Source: Leptospiraceae bacterium (GTDB lineage: Bacteria; Spirochaetota; Leptospiria; Leptospirales; Leptospiraceae). From it: a stretch of DNA of 64,000 nt. The notes under the pieces were generated by a model. It had not been told where the DNA came from. It ran no database searches and worked only from the letters and a program-made list of their open reading frames with translations. The DNA lies in NCBI GenBank assembly GCA_024233865.1, contig JACKPA010000001.1, positions 1,054,001 through 1,118,000 on the forward strand, given 5' to 3'. The position numbers were made by a program, and so were the translations under genes. Below are positions 43,896 through 53,051 of this stretch, in pieces (within the stretch, counting starts at the first letter, position 1; the number at the start of each line of letters is the position of its first letter).

Positions 43896-44717
43896 TTAAA
43901 GACCTAAAACTAAAATGAGCATAGCAGCAGCCAAACGTCCAAAAACATGAATAAAAATTCCTTTCGTTGATCTGACCTTGGAAGCGAATTGAATATGAGT
44001 TTTTTCCTGTATCCAATTAAAGAGAGACTCTATTGGTTGTCTCATTCGACTAACCGCTTCTGAAAATAATTTGTCTGCAGAATTCAATCTCTCTTGACCT
44101 TTTTCTTTCTTAATAGGGGTGTATAAACTAACATTTTGCTTTTCCTTTAATTCTCTCACCAACACTTCTTTAAAATAGGCTTTGTCGGCGTAAATATCCA
44201 TGTTTACACATAGTGGAAGAATGCTCATTTCCACTGCTTTCAAGTCACTTTCTCCACCAGGGGTTAAACCAATATACTTTGGAATAGGCAGAGTTTCTTG
44301 AGCTTTCGTCGCGAAAATATGGATTTTGACACCATGGTAATAAATGTCCTTAGAAGAGCAATATCCTTTATTTGCGACTCCTTCTTCACGTCCTACTTTT
44401 GCTTTGTCGCAACGAGGTGATTTTGCAAGCATTATTGGGAATGAATCCAATAATCCAATATGTTGACGAATATCAGGATTACTACTTATTTCCTTTAAAA
44501 TACTCTCAAGTAATTTTGGAAATACATCTTCAAGTCTGTTTAAACGATTGTTAAATGCCTGGTAAGATGGAAGGAATGGAAACCATTCCAGCCAATAGTC
44601 TTTTATGTAATTATAAATTCCTTTTATTTCAAACTGTTTATTTAAAATTCCGAAAATATACACCGTTATCAACTCCTCGTCTGTAAAGTTCGGTTGATTG
44701 TTATTGCTCATTCTCAT
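43896..44717 (-). CDS. IS982-family transposase
   Basis: 273 residues with the DDE features of the family: LLDSFPIMLAKSPRCDKAK (first Asp), GYCSSKDIYYHGVKIHIFAT, MDIYADKAYFKEVLV (second Asp), and SRMRQPIESLFNWIQEKTHI (Glu). Length is slightly below the usual 290. No stop or frameshift is seen, so it is probably active. ATG 44717 or 44711 are both possible. Confidence 0.9.
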   Translation of the reverse strand: MRMSNNNQPNFTDEELITVYIFGILNKQFEIKGIYNYIKDYWLEWFPFLPSYQAFNNRLNRLEDVFPKLLESILKEISSNPDIRQHIGLLDSFPIMLAKSPRCDKAKVGREEGVANKGYCSSKDIYYHGVKIHIFATKAQETLPIPKYIGLTPGGESDLKAVEMSILPLCVNMDIYADKAYFKEVLVRELKEKQNVSLYTPIKKEKGQERLNSADKLFSEAVSRMRQPIESLFNWIQEKTHIQFASKVRSTKGIFIHVFGRLAAAMLILVLGL

Positions 44718-44768
44718 AGCATGAAAAATAAGTTGATTTTTGTAGCACTCACAAATATATAGATACAG

Positions 44769-44818
44769 GCTGATTATTTTTTTTCTTTGTTCATAATTAG
44801 TAAAAAATTTAATCAGCC
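44769..44818. repeat. Inverted repeat inside the IS right end
   Basis: GGCTGATTA and TAATCAGCC form a 9-bp stem around an A/T-rich loop upstream of the transposase start. It could limit read-through transcription into the transposase gene. Confidence 0.45.
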
Positions 44819-44856
44819 CTTAGTTTTACAATCAATTTTTCAACCCTTGATTCGCA

Positions 44857-44863
44857 TTATTAA
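44857..44863. repeat. Target site duplication, right copy
   Basis: TTATTAA directly after the IS right end. Confidence 0.85.
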
Positions 44864-45966
44864 TATTCTCCGCTTATAGTTGTAGCTTTAAAAAAAAAAC
44901 CAAATTCTTAGCATTTTTTGGACTGCCTTCTACTTCTAGCGAACATGGAATTAAGGTAAACCCAAATTCAACTGCCCTAACAGAGGGAGGAAATGATACA
45001 TCATTTACAGTTGTTTTATCCTCCAAACCATCATCCGATGTAACCATTACCATTACACCCGATTCTCAGATTATCACAAACAATTCTCAAACTCCCGTTT
45101 CTGCTACGTTTTCTCCGGAAAATTGGAACACTACTCAAACGATTACAATAAATGCTTTTGATGACTCATTGATAGAAGGAAATCATACCGGTACGGTTTC
45201 TTTTGGTGTGACAAGTGAGGATTCCAAATACAACAATTACGAAGTGCCTTCTCTGACTTTTGATATAACCGACAATGACTCGGCTGGTGTATCACTTTCT
45301 TCCAATTCTGTTGCTGTTGAGGAGGGTTGGACTACCGGAAGTTATGCAATTCAATTGACTACACAACCTAAATCGGACGTAACAATTAATATCAGTCCTG
45401 ATTCCCAAGTTACAACGGATGTGTCAACTTTAACTTTTAATTCATCCAATTGGAACACAACCCAAACAGTGACGGTAACGGCAGTTGATGATCTTCTTCC
45501 GGAAGCTACTCCACATACAGGAATAATTACACATACCGCAAGTAGTGGCGATTCTGACTATAGCGGACTTGGTGTAGTGAGCGTAACTGCGAATATAATT
45601 GATAATGATACACCTGGAATTTCCATATCAGCAAGCAATTTGACTGGCACAGAAGGTGGCGGAACAAGTACTTATACGGTTCGATTGTTAAGCCCACCGA
45701 ACGCTAATGTGACCATTGCAATTGGTACGGATGGACAAGTTACAACAGTTCCTGCGAATTTGACGTTTACAAGCGCAGATTGGAGAACCTCGCAAACCGT
45801 AACGGTAAGTATTGTAGATGATTCAGTGGCAGAAGGAAATCATGCAAGTACAATTACTCATACTGCGAGTAGTGTTGATGGTAATTATAATGGAATGGTA
45901 GGAAGTAATGTAGCGGTTAATATAACAGATAATGACATTCCTGGAATTACTGTTTCCGGAAGTCCT

Positions 45967-48719
45967 GCAGTAAGTGAGACCGGAGCAACAAGTGACACGT
46001 ATACAATCAAGTTAGATACTATCCCAACAAGTGCAGTAAATATAGCTATAGCATTTGATACAACCCAGGTAACTGTGAATGGTTCTGGAACAAGTCCGGT
46101 GAATGTTAGTTTAAGTGATATGACAGCTAGTACCGTAACGATAGCAGCCATAGACGATAGTGTGGATGAAGCCGACCCTCATACAACAAGTCTAACCTAT
46201 ACGGTAACAAGTAGTGATGGAAACTATTCGACTAAAACTATAGCATCAACGAGTGTAAGTATAACAGATAATGACACAGCGGGGATTACTTTGACGGAAA
46301 GTGGTGGTTCTACGGCAGTAAGTGAGACCGGAGCAACAAGTGACACGTATACAATCAAGTTAGATACTATCCCAACAAGTGCAGTAAATATAGCTATAGC
46401 ATTTGATACAACCCAGGTAACTGTGAATGGTTCTGGAACAAGTCCGGTGAATGTTAGTTTAAGTGATATGACAGCTAGTACCGTAACGATAGCAGCCATA
46501 GACGATAGTGTGGATGAAGCCGACCCTCATACAACAAGTCTAACCTATACGGTAACAAGTAGTGATGGAAACTATTCGACTAAAACTATAGCATCAACGA
46601 GTGTAAGTATAACAGATAATGACACAGCGGGGATTACTTTGACGGAAAGTGGTGGTTCTACGGCAGTAAGTGAGACCGGAGCAACAAGTGACACGTATAC
46701 AATCAAGTTAGATACTATCCCAACAAGTGCAGTAAATATAGCTATAGCATTTGATACAACCCAGGTAACTGTGAATGGTTCTGGAACAAGTCCGGTGAAT
46801 GTTAGTTTAAGTGATATGACAGCTAGTACCGTAACGATAGCAGCCATAGACGATAGTGTGGATGAAGCCGACCCTCATACAACAAGTCTAACCTATACGG
46901 TAACAAGTAGTGATGGAAACTATTCGACTAAAACTATAGCATCAACGAGTGTAAGTATAACAGATAATGACACAGCGGGGATTACTTTGACGGAAAGTGG
47001 TGGTTCTACGGCAGTAAGTGAGACCGGAGCAACAAGTGACACGTATACAATCAAGTTAGATACTATCCCAACAAGTGCAGTAAATATAGCTATAGCATTT
47101 GATACAACCCAGGTAACTGTGAATGGTTCTGGAACAAGTCCGGTGAATGTTAGTTTAAGTGATATGACAGCTAGTACCGTAACGATAGCAGCCATAGACG
47201 ATAGTGTGGATGAAGCCGACCCTCATACAACAAGTCTAACCTATACGGTAACAAGTAGTGATGGAAACTATTCGACTAAAACTATAGCATCAACGAGTGT
47301 AAGTATAACAGATAATGACACAGCGGGGATTACTTTGACGGAAAGTGGTGGTTCTACGGCAGTAAGTGAGACCGGAGCAACAAGTGACACGTATACAATC
47401 AAGTTAGATACTATCCCAACAAGTGCAGTAAATATAGCTATAGCATTTGATACAACCCAGGTAACTGTGAATGGTTCTGGAACAAGTCCGGTGAATGTTA
47501 GTTTAAGTGATATGACAGCTAGTACCGTAACGATAGCAGCCATAGACGATAGTGTGGATGAAGCCGACCCTCATACAACAAGTCTAACCTATACGGTAAC
47601 AAGTAGTGATGGAAACTATTCGACTAAAACTATAGCATCAACGAGTGTAAGTATAACAGATAATGACACAGCGGGGATTACTTTGACGGAAAGTGGTGGT
47701 TCTACGGCAGTAAGTGAGACCGGAGCAACAAGTGACACGTATACAATCAAGTTAGATACTATCCCAACAAGTGCAGTAAATATAGCTATAGCATTTGATA
47801 CAACCCAGGTAACTGTGAATGGTTCTGGAACAAGTCCGGTGAATGTTAGTTTAAGTGATATGACAGCTAGTACCGTAACGATAGCAGCCATAGACGATAG
47901 TGTGGATGAAGCCGACCCTCATACAACAAGTCTAACCTATACGGTAACAAGTAGTGATGGAAACTATTCGACTAAAACTATAGCATCAACGAGTGTAAGT
48001 ATAACAGATAATGACACAGCGGGGATTACTTTGACGGAAAGTGGTGGTTCTACGGCAGTAAGTGAGACCGGAGCAACAAGTGACACGTATACAATCAAGT
48101 TAGATACTATCCCAACAAGTGCAGTAAATATAGCTATAGCATTTGATACAACCCAGGTAACTGTGAATGGTTCTGGAACAAGTCCGGTGAATGTTAGTTT
48201 AAGTGATATGACAGCTAGTACCGTAACGATAGCAGCCATAGACGATAGTGTGGATGAAGCCGACCCTCATACAACAAGTCTAACCTATACGGTAACAAGT
48301 AGTGATGGAAACTATTCGACTAAAACTATAGCATCAACGAGTGTAAGTATAACAGATAATGACACAGCGGGGATTACTTTGACGGAAAGTGGTGGTTCTA
48401 CGGCAGTAAGTGAGACCGGAGCAACAAGTGACACGTATACAATCAAGTTAGATACTATCCCAACAAGTGCAGTAAATATAGCTATAGCATTTGATACAAC
48501 CCAGGTAACTGTGAATGGTTCTGGAACAAGTCCGGTGAATGTTAGTTTAAGTGATATGACAGCTAGTACCGTAACAGTAGCAGCCATAGACGATAGTGTG
48601 GATGAAGCCGACCCTCATACAACAAGTCTAACCTATACGGTAACAAGTAGTGATGGAAACTATTCGACTAAAACTATAGCGTCAACGAGTGTAAGTATAA
48701 CAGATAATGACACAGCGGG
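45967..48719 (+). repeat. Eight tandem 348-bp repeats
   Basis: Unit starts are at 45967, 46315, 46663, 47011, 47359, 47707, 48055 and 48403, each opening GCAGTAAGTGAGACCGGAGC. The translated units are identical, apart from the first join and one Ile-to-Val change in the last. At DNA level the only differences found by eye are in the last copy (near 48576 and 48681). The unit encodes one 116-residue Calx-beta-like domain. Confidence 0.9.
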
Positions 48720-50422
48720 TCTCAACATATCCGGACTATCTGGTACTGTTTCCGAGGCAGGCTCAACGGCAACTTATACTATTTCACTGACAACAAAACC
48801 TCTATCAGATGTGATCGTTAATTTTGTCTATGACACTGCACAATTAGTCTTAAAAGTTGCAAGTGCTGTAGTAACTTCTATTACATTTACAGATACAAAT
48901 TGGGGCACACCACAAACGATAACGGTTGAAGCTGTGAATGATGACATTGCTGAGACCAACCCTCATAACTCTACAATTCAGCACAAAACTACCAGTTCTG
49001 ACCCGAATTACGAATCTTCTGGTGCAAGCCTTTTTGATTTACTAATAAGCATAGTCGATAATGATACGGCGGGAGTAACAGCATCTTCCTCAAGCTTGTC
49101 TTTAACCGAAGGAGGAACGGCTGGTTCATACACTCTTGTTTTAACTAGTCAACCTACTAATGATGTGACTATTAGTATTGCTTTTGATACAACTCAATTA
49201 AAGTTAAATGGTAGTTCTACATCTCCCATCATCTTTACGTTTACGAGTGCGAATTGGAACACAACTCAAAATATAACGGTAGATGCTCTGTGTGACGGAC
49301 TTACGGAAGGATCACATACAAAAAGTATCACTCATACGGTTAGTAGTTCGGATTCCAACTACAGCAGTCTTTCGGCTTTTAATGTGGATATAAATATTAC
49401 GGATAATACGAGTTGTAGTAGATTGAAAAGTGCTTTTCAATCAGGTACTGATACAATGTCATCAACTACTTTAACAAAATCAATTACTCAAGTAGACCCG
49501 ACCAAATCTTTTGTATATTGTAATTTTATGTATGGAAATTCAGGTGCAGAGTATGCTACAACTTGTCAGTTAGATGGAACGGGAAGTAATGTAATTTTAA
49601 AAACAAATAATAACACTACAAACACTACAGTTAACTGGTACGTAGTAGAATTTGCGACAGGAGCTACAGTTCAAAGAGGAAGTTATAACATGTCATCCGG
49701 CACTACAACACACAACCAATCAATAACTGCTGTAACTACCTCTAAGACGTTCGTAATAGCCTATACAAGAATGAATAACTCAAGTGCAACTATTGATGAA
49801 CGAAGAACCGTTATGGCTCAATTGACTAGCGCTACAAACCTCGAATTATCCAGGAATGAATCAGGAACAGTTGTAGATATTGAGTGGCAGGTAATTCAAT
49901 TAGATGGAGCAAATGTTCAATCCGGTCAAATGACCTTAAATTCTAGTACTGGTACAGCCACTATTACAACCGTAGACTTAGCATCATCTTTCCTATTATT
50001 TAACTATAAAGCTGCATCAGCAGTGAATGGGGATGAAATTAAATACTATACGAGAGGAACGTTGACTGATTCTACAACAGTAACATTTAATCGTAAGTCT
50101 AATACAAATTCGGTAGACGTATCCTGGTTTGTTATAACCATGACAGACGGCACAAAAGTACAAAAAGGCACTAAAAATGTTACTACCACTGATGTTACCG
50201 TTACTGATACGGTAACATCAGTAAATACTGGTACAACCATGATAGCTCTATCTAACGACATAGACACTGGAGATGCCTCTACAACTACACAGGATTCAGG
50301 AACGTTTTCTTCAAAATTCAATTCTAGTACACAAATTGAGTTTGGAAGATATAAGCAAGAGAGTAACGCCGGAACCATTGACTGGTTTACGGTTGAATTT
50401 TTATCTAATTAAAGGTTAAACC

Positions 50423-51211
50423 TCATAACTTCGTTGGATCAATCCCCAACTCTCTCAATTTTTGAGCATACAGGTCAGCCCTTTTCTTTTCTAATCCTTT
50501 TTCTATTTCAGCTTTGTCTGCTCTAAACTTTTCACTTTTAGCTCTTTGCTTTTCTTCCTCTAACAACTCCCACACTTCTTCATAACTTACCAAGACTTGT
50601 CCATCATACAACACTTCTACTTTGGCACCATCACGCCAATCTTCTCTCGGTAGTTCTCGGATGCTTAAACCTTGTATTGCTTGGCTATGGTATTCACCTT
50701 GCTCGTTTCTTTCAATGGGAACGTATTCATTACCCTCCAAATAAAACCATTCTATCACTCGGTTATCGGACACTTTGGGGTATATCAATATAAACTCAGG
50801 AATTTTGTTAAAAGCATTTAGTCCTTTCATCTTGTCTGTGTCTTTAATTTCTTTGGCTTTTCGCTCAGTGCTGACTACTTCCAGAGCTAGCATTATTTCG
50901 TCCGCACCTATCTTACTTACATCTAAATTTCGAGATAGAACTAAGTCAGGATAAAACTTCTTTTGCTCCGCATCACCTGTTTGCACATTTGTAAGTTCCA
51001 TATACCATACAGGGTGGTCTGATATAGCTTTGAATCCTAATTTTTTAGCAATAAATTTGAATACATAAGATAGGTAGTTGATGGCTATTTCATGCTCTTC
51101 GGATTGAGACATACCAAGCTCCTCGTCATAATAAGGGATTTCCAAGCCGAAATCAGTGTGTTCCCATTTTTCAATGGAAGGTTTTTGAGTCACCATTGTA
51201 GACATAAGCAT
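50423..51211 (-). CDS. Uma2 family (DUF820) nuclease-like protein with coiled-coil tail
   Basis: 262 residues. Restriction-endonuclease-like core: KKFYPDLVLSRN (PD) and LALEVVSTERKAKEIKDTDK (the ExVS..K region with downstream Lys), then GLNAFNKIPEFILIYP. The C-terminal 50 residues are a charged coiled coil (ELLEEEKQRAKSEKFRADKA) ending LRELGIDPTKL, a common Uma2 ending. The Uma2 family is predicted to have nuclease activity, but its biological role is unclear. ATG 51205 (MSTM) is an equally good start given AAGGAAG upstream. Confidence 0.85.
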   Translation of the reverse strand: MLMSTMVTQKPSIEKWEHTDFGLEIPYYDEELGMSQSEEHEIAINYLSYVFKFIAKKLGFKAISDHPVWYMELTNVQTGDAEQKKFYPDLVLSRNLDVSKIGADEIMLALEVVSTERKAKEIKDTDKMKGLNAFNKIPEFILIYPKVSDNRVIEWFYLEGNEYVPIERNEQGEYHSQAIQGLSIRELPREDWRDGAKVEVLYDGQVLVSYEEVWELLEEEKQRAKSEKFRADKAEIEKGLEKKRADLYAQKLRELGIDPTKL

Positions 51212-51360
51212 CTTCCTTTTTAAGTAATATATTCGTAAATTAAAATTTTGTCAACCTATCTTGTCCTAAAATCTTTTTCAGTTGTTTGTTGCCTAAATTT
51301 ATCGTTTTTATTTCTTGACTTTTTATTGTATATTTATTTTCTATTTTAAGAAGAGATTGT

Positions 51361-52734
51361 ATGTTAAAGATAATAAACCCCGCAAAAAACGAAGTTATTC
51401 AAGAATTAGAGGAGGACACTCCCGATAGTATCAGCAGAAAATTTGAGCAAGCTGTTGTTTCTCAAAAACAGTGGATGAATAAAAATATCCAAAAACGAGA
51501 AGAGTCCTTACTAAAGTTTTCAGAATTTTTATTACAAGACAAAGAAAGATTGGCAAATCTTTTATCATCAGAAACTGGAAAACCAGTCACACAAGCGGGA
51601 AATGAAGTCAAAGCAACAACCGCTCGAATTGAATATTTTTTAAAAAATACCTCTAAGGTAATCCAAAATGAAATGGTTCTTTCTGAAGGTTCTTTGCAAG
51701 AAGTGATTTCTTATGAGCCTTTAGGAGTTATTGCTAATATATCAGCCTGGAATTATCCCTATTTTGTAGGTTCTAACGTTTTTGTTCCGGCTCTTCTTAC
51801 TGGAAATGCGGTTTTGTACAAGCCATCCGAATACGCAAGCCTAACCGGACTCGCCATTACTGACTTGTTACACAAGTCCGGAGTACCTAAAGAAGTTTTT
51901 GCTCCCATTATCGGAGGTGGAAACGCAGGAAGTGAATTACTAAAACAAAAGTTAAATGGAGTATTTTTTACCGGTTCCTATGCAACCGGAATGAAAATAG
52001 CAGAAGCAACAGGTGGAAAAATTAAGCTACAACTGGAATTAGGTGGAAAAGACCCTGTTTATGTATGTGAAGATGTTGACATTTCGGTAGCAGCAGCCTC
52101 TCTGGCGGATGGTGCCTTTTATAACACCGGTCAGAGCTGTTGCTCGGTAGAAAGAATTTATGTTCATCAAAGTATATATGATGAGTTTGTAGGGAGGTTT
52201 GTGAAGGAAGTAAAATCGTTTAAAATTGGGCTTCCTAATGAACAGGATACCTATATAGCTCCACTTACACGTACACCCCAAGTTCGTTTTCTTGAAGAGC
52301 AAGTTAAGGACGCTATTTCCAAAGGCGCTAAAGTTTTAACCGGTGGTAAAAAGTTATCAATAGAAAGCTCTCAAAACTATTTTGAGCCAACCGTTTTAAC
52401 AGGTGTAAACCATACAATGGATGTGATGAAAGAAGAAAGCTTCGGACCGATCATTGGAATCCAAAAGGTATCTGATGATAAAGAAGCCATTGCACTTATG
52501 AATGATACGGAATATGGCTTAACTGCGGGTGTTTATTCTCAAAATATAAACAGAGCCAAAACAATCTTATCGCAAGTAAATTCGGGAAGTGTGTATTGGA
52601 ATTGCTGCGATAGAGTAAGCCCTCGTTTACCTTGGACAGGTCGAAAACATTCCGGCATTGGTTCAACTTTATCTCACTTGGGCATCCTAGCCTTTGTCCA
52701 ACCCAAAGCATGGCATTTAAAAGGGCTCACGTAG
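51361..52734 (+). CDS. NAD(P)-dependent aldehyde dehydrogenase
   Basis: 457 residues, a full ALDH: ISAWNYPYFVGSNVFVPAL, the NAD-binding GSYATG, Glu in LELGGKDPVYV, nucleophile Cys in NTGQSCCSVERIYVH and EESFGPIIGI. It resembles succinate-semialdehyde/medium-chain aldehyde dehydrogenases, but specificity is not decided by sequence alone. Cytoplasmic, probably monocistronic. Confidence 0.9.
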   Translation: MLKIINPAKNEVIQELEEDTPDSISRKFEQAVVSQKQWMNKNIQKREESLLKFSEFLLQDKERLANLLSSETGKPVTQAGNEVKATTARIEYFLKNTSKVIQNEMVLSEGSLQEVISYEPLGVIANISAWNYPYFVGSNVFVPALLTGNAVLYKPSEYASLTGLAITDLLHKSGVPKEVFAPIIGGGNAGSELLKQKLNGVFFTGSYATGMKIAEATGGKIKLQLELGGKDPVYVCEDVDISVAAASLADGAFYNTGQSCCSVERIYVHQSIYDEFVGRFVKEVKSFKIGLPNEQDTYIAPLTRTPQVRFLEEQVKDAISKGAKVLTGGKKLSIESSQNYFEPTVLTGVNHTMDVMKEESFGPIIGIQKVSDDKEAIALMNDTEYGLTAGVYSQNINRAKTILSQVNSGSVYWNCCDRVSPRLPWTGRKHSGIGSTLSHLGILAFVQPKAWHLKGLT

Positions 52735-52749
52735 ATACAGTGTAAAAAA

Positions 52750-52993
52750 TATCCACCAAAAGAAGAAGGCTTGATTGTTTTGGACGAAATCCATAAATAA
52801 AGAGTCTCTTTTTGCTGTTGAGTGCAAACTCACAGCAAAAGCACTTTTGGCTCATATTCCTTATTTTAAAGAGAGAACAAAGATTAAAAAGTTCTACCAA
52901 GTTCATTTGGAAGGGGAAGAAGAAAAGCAGATCATGGATGGAGTTTTGATCGTTACTTTTTTGAAGTTTTGTAAATACGAAAAGCTAGTTTAA
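52750..52993 (+). pseudogene. Relic of an AAA_14/DUF4143-type ATPase
   Basis: Two pieces of one gene lie next to each other. YPPKEEGLIVLDEIHK then TAA (52750-52800) is the Walker B region of AAA_14 ATPases (LDEIHK is diagnostic). After a few bases comes a frame reading ESLFAVECKLTAKALLAHIP, YFKERTKIKKFYQVHL and FLKFCKYEKLV, the DUF4143 C-terminal nuclease-like end. The Walker A and the middle are gone, so the relic cannot be functional. Confidence 0.6.
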
Positions 52994-53051
52994 TAAAAAT
53001 ATAAATTCCACTTGTTTTAGTATGGTCATTTTAAATTCATGGTAAGATATA

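Larger units (their letters stand above)
43883..44856. mobile_element. IS982-family insertion sequence, complete
   Basis: 974 bp bounded by imperfect inverted repeats: left TGCCAATCAAGAGTTAAA, right (reverse complement) TGCGAATCAAGGGTTGAA, 15 of 18 matching. A 7-bp target duplication TTATTAA flanks it. One transposase gene occupies most of it on the minus strand, and its stop codon lies inside the left inverted repeat. It interrupts the lipoprotein signal-peptide codons of the gene at 43852-50412. Confidence 0.88.
43852..50412 (+). pseudogene. Giant Calx-beta repeat lipoprotein, split by IS982-like element
   Basis: ATG 43852 follows GGAGTGAGGGG and encodes MLRKITILLL before the IS at 43883-44856. 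With the IS and one 7-bp duplication removed the frame runs on as IFSAYSC (lipobox) and then 1840 more residues, 1859 in all. Three divergent Calx-beta/VCBS-like domains (about 100-115 residues each) come first, then eight near-identical 116-residue copies (45967-48719), then two divergent copies and a C-terminal region of three related modules (49420-50412; for example VNWYVVEFATGATVQRGSYN). Each repeat ends with ITDNDTAG, a Ca-binding-like loop. As it stands, no ATG/GTG/TTG lies in frame before TTG 45169, so export is lost. Confidence 0.88.

Noticed and set aside
45885..48587. Series of 91-codon frames on the minus strand at 348-bp spacing
   Set aside because: They are mirror frames of the repeat domain and repeat only because the sense repeat does.
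45967..48719. Regular repeat array considered as CRISPR or non-coding tandem satellite
   Set aside because: The unit is 348 bp, a multiple of three, and keeps one open frame encoding a Calx-beta-like domain. There are no spacers.
45169..50412. Reading the repeat protein as an intact gene from TTG 45169
   Set aside because: Coding sequence with the same domain type continues upstream to 44864, and the true start is found across the IS. The TTG lies inside a domain and has no ribosome binding site.
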